DNA of 13,163 bases, from positions 1 through 13,163 of the forward strand of contig JAWWBG010000056.1 of NCBI GenBank assembly GCA_033721095.1. The letters are read 5' to 3'. The stretch is from JAWWBG01 sp033721095 (lineage in GTDB: Bacteria; Actinomycetota; Nitriliruptoria; Nitriliruptorales; Nitriliruptoraceae). Made by a program: the position numbers and the translations under genes. How positions within the stretch are numbered: position 1 is the stretch's first letter; every line of letters begins with the position of its first letter. Positions 5,801-12,044 of this stretch are shown here, piece after piece. Under the pieces are notes generated by a model. That model did not search any database and was not told the origin of the DNA. It saw nothing but the letters and a program-made list of their open reading frames with translations.

Positions 5801-7204
5801 GTGAGTCAGCGGCGCGGCATGGCCATGAGGGTTCTGGCCGTCGCAGCCGTGCTCGCCGGCATCGCCGGGCCAGCCAGCGGGCAGGAGTCGCCAGTGGTCC
5901 CTCCCCCGGAGCAAGATCCCTTCTACGACGTCCCGGAGGGGATCGAGCCCTTGGCGCCCGGGACGGTCATCGATGCCCGCGAGATCCAGCCCTTGGTACT
6001 CGGCCTTCCGATGCCGGCCAATGGTTGGCAGGTCCGATACCGAACCGTTGATCAGCACGGTGATCCGAGTGCATTCATCGCGACGATCCTGACGCCTCTG
6101 ACCGAGTGGGCCGGCGAGGGCCCGCGCCCGGTGCTGGTGTTCAACGCGGCGGAGGCAGGGCTCGGGCTGAAGTGCACGGCCTCGTACGCGCTCCGAGCAG
6201 GCCTGCAGGGCTACCCGGGATCCGGGCCGTTTGTCGAGACAACAGCGATGGCTGCGGCCATCGAACGAGGCTGGACGGTCATCGCACCGGACTTCCAGGG
6301 GCCACGGTCCGAGTACCTGGGCATGGAGGGTTATGCCACCGGCATCCTCGACGCGATCCGCGCCGCCCGGGCCTTCGGTCCAGCGGCGATCGACGCCGGC
6401 GCACCAGTCGGGATGCTGGGCTACTCGATCTCGTCGTCGGCGGCCCTGGCTGCGGCGACCGTCCCGGCGGCCGACGCCGCGGGCATCACGTTCGTCGGCG
6501 TGGTCGCCGGCGGCACGATCCCCGACTGGGACGAGACCATCCGGCTCTTCAGCGGGGACACGTTCGGCGGCGCCCTCGCGATCATCCTCGGGGGTCTTGA
6601 TCGGTCCTTCCCGAATGTCGATGTCCGGCAGCTCCTCAATGACGACGGCAATGCCGCACTGGACGCCAGCGCGAGCGACTGCCTGGGCGACGCCGTGCTC
6701 CAACATCCCGGCGCGAGCCTCGACGCCTGGTCGGCCGTCCCGGACTTCCTGGCCGAACCCGCCGTCCGCAAGCTCCTCGACGAGGTCAGTCCGCTGACGC
6801 GACCAGGCACGATGTCCGCCCCCTTGCTGCTCTACCACGCCGCCGGCGACACGTACGCCCCGCTCGAGACGGTCGAGGCCCTGGCCGCGCGCTACTGCAG
6901 GGACGTTCCCGTCCAGATCGCCGTGAGTCAGGTCGGGGAGCACTTCGCCAACGCCCTCATCGCCCACCTGACCACGTTCGACTGGCTGGCCGACCGCTTC
7001 GCCGGGGTGGCGCCTCCCAACGAGTGCGCGCCGACGTCACCGGCCGACGGCCCCGACTCGTCGCACGACGCCGAGGGCGGCGTGTCGGGAGGCAGGTCGG
7101 AGCTGCCTGCGTCCGGGGGTGGCGGAGCCGCGACGATTCTCGGGGTTGCGCTGGGCCTGCTGGCCGGCTCCCTGCGACGCCACGAGGTGCCGGGGACTCG
7201 ATGA
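5801..7204 (+). CDS. Secretory lipase (LIP family) with LPASGGG surface-sorting tail
   Basis: An alpha/beta hydrolase of the secretory lipase family (the fungal LIP/actinobacterial type), 467 residues, expected to cleave acylglycerols or other esters outside the cell. The GTG start at 5801 has GGGGAGG 8 bases upstream. A signal peptide ends near residues 26-28 (GPASGQ). Family features are the YRTVDQHGDPSAFIATILTP strand pair (80-99), an acidic FNAAEAG loop (114-120), a GWTVIAPDFQGP strand (157-168), the nucleophile elbow GYSIS with Ser209, HAAGDTYAP with candidate Asp350, and GEH with candidate His381. Cysteines at 125, 294, 366 and 409 may pair. The elbow has Ser where GxSxG has its second Gly. 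After a Ser/Gly/Asp-rich linker comes LPASGGGG (435-442), a hydrophobic segment and a basic end. It follows the unknown LPASGGG protein in one operon and faces the SDR gene of the catabolic operon. Confidence 0.87.
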   Translation: MSQRRGMAMRVLAVAAVLAGIAGPASGQESPVVPPPEQDPFYDVPEGIEPLAPGTVIDAREIQPLVLGLPMPANGWQVRYRTVDQHGDPSAFIATILTPLTEWAGEGPRPVLVFNAAEAGLGLKCTASYALRAGLQGYPGSGPFVETTAMAAAIERGWTVIAPDFQGPRSEYLGMEGYATGILDAIRAARAFGPAAIDAGAPVGMLGYSISSSAALAAATVPAADAAGITFVGVVAGGTIPDWDETIRLFSGDTFGGALAIILGGLDRSFPNVDVRQLLNDDGNAALDASASDCLGDAVLQHPGASLDAWSAVPDFLAEPAVRKLLDEVSPLTRPGTMSAPLLLYHAAGDTYAPLETVEALAARYCRDVPVQIAVSQVGEHFANALIAHLTTFDWLADRFAGVAPPNECAPTSPADGPDSSHDAEGGVSGGRSELPASGGGGAATILGVALGLLAGSLRRHEVPGTR

Positions 7205-7209
7205 GGCCC

Positions 7210-7227
7210 ACGTCGGCCCCACGACGT
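7210..7227. terminator. Hairpin between convergent lipase and SDR genes
   Basis: Arms ACGTCG (7210-7215) and CGACGT (7222-7227) with a 6-base loop fill the 23-base gap between the two stop codons. It could terminate transcription from both sides. The stem is short and no T run is present. Confidence 0.4.
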
Positions 7228-8028
7228 TCAGTCCTCGTACATCGCGCGCATGATGCGGCCCATGAATCGGACGGCAGTTCGGCGCGGAAGCACCCGCTCC
7301 ATGAGCGCCCCGGCAACCCGGTTCGCGCCCCCGGGAATCACCGTCGGGCGTTTGCCGAGCGCGCCGATGGCCTCGGCCACGACGGGACCGACCGGCATGG
7401 CGTTGGCCGTGAGCTTGGTCGGTCGTGGGTTGCTGGCCCGATAGCCGGGCGTGTCGGTCTGCGGCGGCAGCACGGCCGTCACGTGGATGCCGTGCGGCGC
7501 CAGCTCCTCCCACAATGTCTCGGCGAGATGCCGCGTGAAGGCCTTGGTGGCCGCGTACGTGCTGACCAGGGGCGTGCCCGTGAGGCTCGACATCGAGGAC
7601 AGCAGGATCACGCCGCCCCGCTGGCGTTCGACCATCGCGGGCAGGAAGGCATCGAGCAGGGTCAACGGGCCGCGGACGTTGACGTCGACCATTGCCAGGT
7701 GCCGGGACAGCGGCGTGTCGAGGAACGGCGCGGTGGCCGACAGGCCGGCGTTGTAGACGAGCAGGCCGACGTCGAGGTCGGCGGTGGCCGTGATGACCTC
7801 CTTGAGGCCCTTCCGGGTCCCGAGGTCCGCGGTCAGCGCGATCGTCGAGATCCCGTGCTCGGCCTCGAGCTCGGCGGCGAGGTCGGCGAGCTCGTCGGTC
7901 TCGAGAGCGACCATGACCAGGTTGTTGCCCATCGCTGCGATCTGGCGGCAGAACTCGGCACCGAGGCCCACCCCGGCGCCGGCAACCACGGCCCACGGGC
8001 CGTAGCGGCGCACCCAGAAGTGATCCAT
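7228..8028 (-). CDS. Short-chain dehydrogenase/reductase (SDR)
   Basis: A classical SDR (266 residues) that oxidises an alcohol or reduces a ketone with NAD(P)(H) in the cytoplasm. The cofactor loop is GAGVGLG (17-23). NAG is at 93-95, the helix Asn at 117, and the catalytic triad is Ser145, Tyr158 and Lys162 (YAATK). After the second strand the residues are ALETDE rather than a basic pair, which favours NAD(H); this is inference. The start ATG 8028 has GAGGA about 9 bases before it. It is the last gene of the operon, 10 bases after the ligase stop. A likely role is oxidation of a beta-hydroxyacyl-CoA or a sterol hydroxyl, but the substrate cannot be read from sequence. The last ~30 residues are basic and hydrophobic (RVLPRRTAVRFMGRIMRAM) and may touch the membrane. 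Confidence 0.88.
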   Translation of the reverse strand: MDHFWVRRYGPWAVVAGAGVGLGAEFCRQIAAMGNNLVMVALETDELADLAAELEAEHGISTIALTADLGTRKGLKEVITATADLDVGLLVYNAGLSATAPFLDTPLSRHLAMVDVNVRGPLTLLDAFLPAMVERQRGGVILLSSMSSLTGTPLVSTYAATKAFTRHLAETLWEELAPHGIHVTAVLPPQTDTPGYRASNPRPTKLTANAMPVGPVVAEAIGALGKRPTVIPGGANRVAGALMERVLPRRTAVRFMGRIMRAMYED

Positions 8029-8038
8029 CAGCCGGTCC

Positions 8039-9607
8039 TCAGACCAGGGCCGAGTCCGACCCCTCCCAGTACGGGTCGCGCAGCTTGCGCTTGTAGAGCT
8101 TGCCGTTGGGATCGCGGGGCAGCTCGTCGTGGAAGTCGATCGACCGCGGCGTCCGCATGGAACCCAGCTGCTCGCGCAGCCAGTCGGTGATCTCGGTGGC
8201 CAGCTCGTCGGACGCCTGCTCGCCCTCGAGCAGCTGGATGGCGGCCTTGACCTCCTCCCCCATGTCCTCGTTGGGGATGCCGAACACGGCGCAGTCGAGG
8301 ACCTTGGGGTGCTGCAACAGCACGGACTCGATCTCGGCGGGGTAGATGTTCACGCCGCCCATGATGATCATGTCGATCTTGCGGTCGCGGAGGAACAGGA
8401 AGCCGTCCTCGTCGAGCTCGCCGACGTCGCCGACCGTGAAGAACCCCTGGTCGTTCCAGGACTTCTTGGTCTTCTCGGAGTCGCCGTGGTACTCGAAGCG
8501 GTACTCGCCCATCCGCATCCAGATCGTGCCGACCTCACCGGGCCCGAGCTGGTTGCCGTCGTCGTCGGACACGATGACCTCGCTGATCGGCCACGGCTTG
8601 CCGACCGTGCCGGGCCTGGCCTTCCAGTCCTCCGGGCTGGCGATGGTGCCGCCACCCTCGGTCGCCGCGTAGTACTCCCAGATCGAGTCGCCCCACCACT
8701 CGAGCATCGCCTGCTTGGTGGGGATCGGACACGGAGCGGCCGAGTGGATCATCCGCCGGGTCGAGCTCACGTCGTACTGCTCCCGGACCTCCTTGGGGAG
8801 CTTGAGGAGCCGGTTGAACATCGTCGGGACCATGTGGCTGGTCGTGACCCTGTACGTGTCGATGAGGCGCAACGTCTCCTCGGGGGACCACTTGTCCATG
8901 AGGACCACGCGGTGGCCGCCGTGCAACGCCGCCTGGCCGAAGTTGCTGACGGCGGTGTGGTAGAGCGGCGCGACGACCAAGTGCACGTTGTCGGGCTCGG
9001 CCATCGTGAACAGGTGGTTGAGGAACTGGCCCATCTGGGCACCCAGGTCCGGGTCGAGGCCGGTCAGGGGACGCTTGACGCCCTTGGGGCGGCCGGTCGT
9101 GCCCGACGTGTAGGTCATGATCGCGCCGGCCTGCCGGTCGGCGGGCTTGTCGGTCGGCTGGGTGTTTGTGAACTCGTCCCAGTCGGCGAAACCCTCAATC
9201 GTCCCGACCGCAAACCGTGCGCTCTCCGGCACGTTGAGGCCCTCGGCGACGGCCGCCGTCACGGGCTTGGCGAACCGTTCGTCCGCGACGAAGGCCTTGG
9301 CCTCCGAGTCGTTGACGATGTAGGCGATCTCGGGCCCGGAGAGGTGGTAGTTGAGCGGGACGATGTACCAACCGGCCTGCTGGATGGCGAGCAGCATCTC
9401 GACGTACTCGCGGCCGTTGGGGACCAGGCACGCGAGCACGTCACCGGGCTCGAACCCGAGCGAGCGCAGGGCGTGGACGACCTGGAAGGAGCGGTCGGCC
9501 ATCTGGCCGGCCGTGTACTCCTCGCCGTCCGGGGTCACCAGGCACGGGCGATCGGGCTCGTGCTCGGCCCACTGCCAGAGGCTGCCGGGTGCCTGCTCGT
9601 CACTCAT
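8039..9607 (-). CDS. Acyl-CoA ligase (ANL superfamily, FadD type)
   Basis: The enzyme (522 residues) activates a carboxylic acid to its acyl-AMP and then its CoA thioester. ANL motifs are complete: the phosphate loop YTSGTTGRPK (166-175), APLYHTA (213-219), YYAATEGGG (312-320), TVGDVGELDEDGF (391-403), the hinge RDRK (407-410) followed by MIIMGGVNIYPAEIE (413-427), and the C-terminal PRDPNGKLYKRKLR with catalytic Lys503. ATG 9607 has GGAGGGG about 5 bases upstream. It lies 29 bases after the P450 stop and 10 bases before the SDR. By overall wording it resembles mycobacterial FadD4-like ligases; FadD19 and FadD17 are the steroid side-chain ligases of the classic pathway. The partners (P450, Ltp2-like) suggest a sterol, bile-acid or branched side chain, which is inference. 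Confidence 0.92.
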   Translation of the reverse strand: MSDEQAPGSLWQWAEHEPDRPCLVTPDGEEYTAGQMADRSFQVVHALRSLGFEPGDVLACLVPNGREYVEMLLAIQQAGWYIVPLNYHLSGPEIAYIVNDSEAKAFVADERFAKPVTAAVAEGLNVPESARFAVGTIEGFADWDEFTNTQPTDKPADRQAGAIMTYTSGTTGRPKGVKRPLTGLDPDLGAQMGQFLNHLFTMAEPDNVHLVVAPLYHTAVSNFGQAALHGGHRVVLMDKWSPEETLRLIDTYRVTTSHMVPTMFNRLLKLPKEVREQYDVSSTRRMIHSAAPCPIPTKQAMLEWWGDSIWEYYAATEGGGTIASPEDWKARPGTVGKPWPISEVIVSDDDGNQLGPGEVGTIWMRMGEYRFEYHGDSEKTKKSWNDQGFFTVGDVGELDEDGFLFLRDRKIDMIIMGGVNIYPAEIESVLLQHPKVLDCAVFGIPNEDMGEEVKAAIQLLEGEQASDELATEITDWLREQLGSMRTPRSIDFHDELPRDPNGKLYKRKLRDPYWEGSDSALV

Positions 9608-9636
9608 GGTTCCCCTCCGGGTGGCTCGCGCCGTCG

Positions 9637-10869
9637 TCAGGCAAAGGTGGCCGGCAGCTCGAGGATGCCGTTGATGAAGTTGGAGCGAAGCCGGACCGGG
9701 TCACCGGCCAGCGCGATGTCGGGCATGCGCGTGGCCAGCTGCTCGAACATGATCGCCACCTCGCGCTTGGCCAGGTGCGAGCCGAGGCAGAAGTGCGCGC
9801 CGCCGCCGCCGAACGAGATGTGGTCGTTCGGGCTGCGGGTGATGTCGAAGACGTAGGGGTCCGCGAAGACCTCCTCGTCGCGATTCGCGGATGCGTAGTA
9901 GATGACGACCTTCGACCCCTTGGGGATCTCGGTGCCACCGATCTCGGTGTCCTCCATGGCGGTCCGTCGGAACTGGATCACGGGATGGGCCCACCGGATG
10001 ATCTCGTCGGCGGCGGTCTCGGCGTACTGCTCCGGGTCGGACTTGAGCAGCTCCCACTGTTCCGGGTGCTGCATCATCGCGACCAGGCCGTGACTGATGG
10101 CGTTGCGCGTCGTCTCGTTGCCCGCCACGTTCAGCAACAGGAAGAACAGCCCGAACTCGAGGTCGCTCAGGCCCTCACCGTCGATCTCGGCGGTCATCAG
10201 CTTGTGGACGACGTCGTCCTGGGGATCGGCCTCGTGCTCCTGCCGAAGCCGGTCCGCCAGGACGTACATCTCGGCGGCCGCGACCTTCGCGTCGGCGAGG
10301 CTGGTCTGGAACTTGGGGTCATCGAACCCGATGAGCCGGTTGGAGAGATCGAAGATGGTGTCTCGATCGCTCGGTGCGGCGCCCATGATCTCGGCGATGA
10401 CGTCCAGCGGCAGCTGGGCCGACACGAGCTTGACGAAGTCCCCCGAACCGGCCGCGAGCGCGTCGTCGATCACCTTGTCGCAGAACTGGCGGATCCGTCC
10501 CTCCAGCCGATTGATCATCCGGGGGGTGAACCCGTTGTTGACGATCGAACGCAGGCGCGTGTGCTCGGGCGGGTCCATGTTGACCATCATGAGCCGCTGC
10601 TGCTCGAGGTCGGTCTCGTCGTAGGTCGGCTCGCGGAAGATCGAGGTCCGCTCGTACGACGAGAACAGGTTGGCGTTGCGGGAGACGTGCTTGACGTCGG
10701 CGTGACGCGTGACAGCCCAGAACGGGACGCCCTCGATGTCGTCCTGCAGGAAGGCGACGGGCGCGTCGCGACGCAGCTCGTCGAACCATTCGTACGGAAA
10801 GCGCTCCACGAACGAGTCCGGGTCGTGGATGCGGATGTGCGAGAGGTCGAGGGCGGTGATGGTGCTCAT
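9637..10869 (-). CDS. Cytochrome P450 (CYP124/CYP125/CYP142-like)
   Basis: A soluble bacterial P450 (410 residues, full length) that hydroxylates its substrate with O2 and electrons from ferredoxin; no ferredoxin or reductase gene is nearby. Visible are VNMDPPEHTRLR (96-107, C helix), the oxygen-activating I-helix motif AGNETT (249-254), ExxR (E289, R292), the RRTAMEDTEIGG stretch (301-312), ANRDEEVFADP (328-338), and the heme loop FGGGGAHFCLG (353-363) with ligand Cys361. The I helix and heme-loop wording resembles mycobacterial CYP124, CYP125 and CYP142, which oxidise the terminal methyl of cholesterol or methyl-branched lipids. ATG 10869 has AGGGAA just upstream; a frame reaching 11082 only adds antisense-like Arg/Pro sequence overlapping the previous gene. 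The 49 bases before it hold its own promoter and a palindrome, so it may be expressed separately from the upstream pair. Confidence 0.92.
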   Translation of the reverse strand: MSTITALDLSHIRIHDPDSFVERFPYEWFDELRRDAPVAFLQDDIEGVPFWAVTRHADVKHVSRNANLFSSYERTSIFREPTYDETDLEQQRLMMVNMDPPEHTRLRSIVNNGFTPRMINRLEGRIRQFCDKVIDDALAAGSGDFVKLVSAQLPLDVIAEIMGAAPSDRDTIFDLSNRLIGFDDPKFQTSLADAKVAAAEMYVLADRLRQEHEADPQDDVVHKLMTAEIDGEGLSDLEFGLFFLLLNVAGNETTRNAISHGLVAMMQHPEQWELLKSDPEQYAETAADEIIRWAHPVIQFRRTAMEDTEIGGTEIPKGSKVVIYYASANRDEEVFADPYVFDITRSPNDHISFGGGGAHFCLGSHLAKREVAIMFEQLATRMPDIALAGDPVRLRSNFINGILELPATFA

Positions 10870-10886
10870 GGATTCCCTGTGGTCAG

Positions 10887-10899
10887 ATACCGACGGTAT
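10887..10899. promoter_or_regulatory. Perfect 13-bp palindrome (operator) before the P450 gene
   Basis: ATACCG-A-CGGTAT is a perfect dyad 17 bases before the P450 ATG. It covers the putative -10 box and would block transcription when bound. The form (6-base arms around one base) is typical of TetR-family operators. No regulator is present in the window. It is not a KstR or KstR2 consensus. Confidence 0.6.
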
Positions 10900-10922
10900 T
10901 TGGTTGGGTGCGTGGTCGTCAA
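10893..10922 (-). promoter_or_regulatory. Internal promoter TTGACG-N18-TACCGT for P450-ligase-SDR
   Basis: On the minus strand, TTGACG (10922-10917, five of six bases of TTGACA) overlaps the stop codon of the preceding gene. TACCGT (10898-10893) follows after 18 bases and fits TAnnnT. The transcript would start near 10886, giving a leader of about 17 bases. The -10 box lies inside the 13-bp palindrome. Confidence 0.5.
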
Positions 10923-12043
10923 CCGGCAGGTTCATCGGCCAGGGCGCCCTCGATCCAGCGGGCGCTGTCGGCGACCTCGTCGCGGATCGTGGCGATGATC
11001 TCGGCCACGGTGCGGGTCTGCGTGATCGAACCGACGATCTGGCCGCCCGGCGTGCCCAGCAGGTCGAACCGGTTGGCGGCACGCATCCGGTGCATCGCCT
11101 CGTTGGTGACCAGGTACTGCAAGGGCATCTGGAGTGGCGCAGGCGTGTTCGGGTCCTCCCAGAACTCGATCCAGGGCGTCTTGACCTGGCGGGCCGGCTT
11201 GCCGGTCAGGGACCGTGACCGGATCGTGTTGGAGCTGGTCGCGTTGACGACCACGTCGGTCTGGTTCGCGGGCATCTCGAGCTCCTCGGCACCCAGCCAG
11301 ATCGACCCGGTCCAGGCGCCCTGCGCACCCAGCGCGAGCGCGGCGGCAAGTTGTCGACCCGAGCCGATGCCACCGGCCGCGAGCACCGGCGCCGGCGCCA
11401 CGGCGTCCACCACCTCGGGGGTGAGGACCATCGTGGCGACCTCGCCCGTGTGGCCGCCGGCCTCCCACCCCTGCGCGACGATGATGTCCACGCCGTGCTC
11501 GCGCTGCTTGAGGGCCTGGTCGACCCGTCCTACCAGGGCAGCAACCGGGACGTCGCGGCTGTGGGCCTCCTGGACGGCCTCCTCGGGCGGTGGCCCGAGC
11601 GCCGAGCTGAACAGCGCGATGTCGTGGCCGAACGCCACCTCCATCTGCACGGCACCCGTCTGCGGGGTCCACCCGAGGACGCCCCGCGCGTCGTCGTCGG
11701 GCGGGACCTCGGGCACGCCCTGCGAGGCGAGGAACTCGTCGATGGCGTCCTTGTGCTCCTGCGGGATCATGGCGTCCAGCGCAGCCTCGATCTCGTCGAG
11801 GCCGGCGTCGACCTTCATGCTCGTGACGGGGACGACGACGTTCACGCCGTAGGGGCGGCCGCCGGTTTCCTTGTCGAGCCAGGTCAGGACCTCCTCCATC
11901 TCGTCGGCGTCGCCGCCGAAGCGGACGCAGCCAAGGACACCGAGGCCGCCCTCCCGGCTGATCGCGGCGACGACCTTCGGTTCGTACGAGAAGCCCCACA
12001 GCGGGATGTCCATCCCGAACTGGCGCGACAGCTCCGTCTGCAT
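10919..12043 (-). CDS. Nitronate monooxygenase-family FMN oxidoreductase
   Basis: A TIM-barrel flavoprotein (374 residues) of the 2-nitropropane dioxygenase/nitronate monooxygenase family, which also includes IpdC-like acyl-CoA oxidoreductases of steroid catabolism. Visible are the N-terminal MDIPLWGFSYEPKVVAAISREGGLG (11-35), AQGWEAGGHTGE (190-201, His198 in the usual place for the active-site His), the FMN-phosphate strand PVLAAGGIGSGRQLAAALALGAQG (219-242), and the GSIWL strand (246-250). The start ATG 12043 lies one base after the TGA of the thiolase gene (TGACATG), so translation is probably coupled; a start at 12109 inside the thiolase is unlikely. True nitronate detoxification is possible, but tight coupling to an Ltp2-like gene makes an acyl-CoA redox step in the same pathway more likely. 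Substrate unknown. Confidence 0.87.
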   Translation of the reverse strand: MQTELSRQFGMDIPLWGFSYEPKVVAAISREGGLGVLGCVRFGGDADEMEEVLTWLDKETGGRPYGVNVVVPVTSMKVDAGLDEIEAALDAMIPQEHKDAIDEFLASQGVPEVPPDDDARGVLGWTPQTGAVQMEVAFGHDIALFSSALGPPPEEAVQEAHSRDVPVAALVGRVDQALKQREHGVDIIVAQGWEAGGHTGEVATMVLTPEVVDAVAPAPVLAAGGIGSGRQLAAALALGAQGAWTGSIWLGAEELEMPANQTDVVVNATSSNTIRSRSLTGKPARQVKTPWIEFWEDPNTPAPLQMPLQYLVTNEAMHRMRAANRFDLLGTPGGQIVGSITQTRTVAEIIATIRDEVADSARWIEGALADEPAG

Positions 12044-12044
12044 G

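Noticed and set aside
4386..5804. Plus-strand Arg-rich frame of 472 codons overlapping the LPASGGG gene
   Set aside because: Extreme Arg/Gly/Pro content, no signal peptide and wrong frame; the overlapping frame has signal peptide, promoter and sorting tail.
5603..6967. Minus-strand frame of 454 codons opposite the lipase
   Set aside because: Arg/Asp/Gly-rich mirror frame. The lipase on plus has a signal peptide, ribosome site and catalytic motifs.
8129..10998. Long plus-strand frames (575 and 469 codons) opposite the ligase and P450
   Set aside because: They are Val/Gly/Asp/Arg/His-rich mirror frames of well-defined minus-strand enzymes with complete motifs. Long antisense frames are normal at this GC content.
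10526..11077. Two further AACnnGTT cores (10526-10539 and 11064-11077) as KstR sites
   Set aside because: They lie inside coding sequence, keep at most one of the outer T/A positions and lack extended symmetry. About this many short cores are expected by chance.
10870..11082. Extended P450 N-terminus up to 11082
   Set aside because: It overlaps the flavoprotein gene by more than 150 bases, is Arg/Pro/Ser-rich, and skips an ATG with a good ribosome site and promoter.
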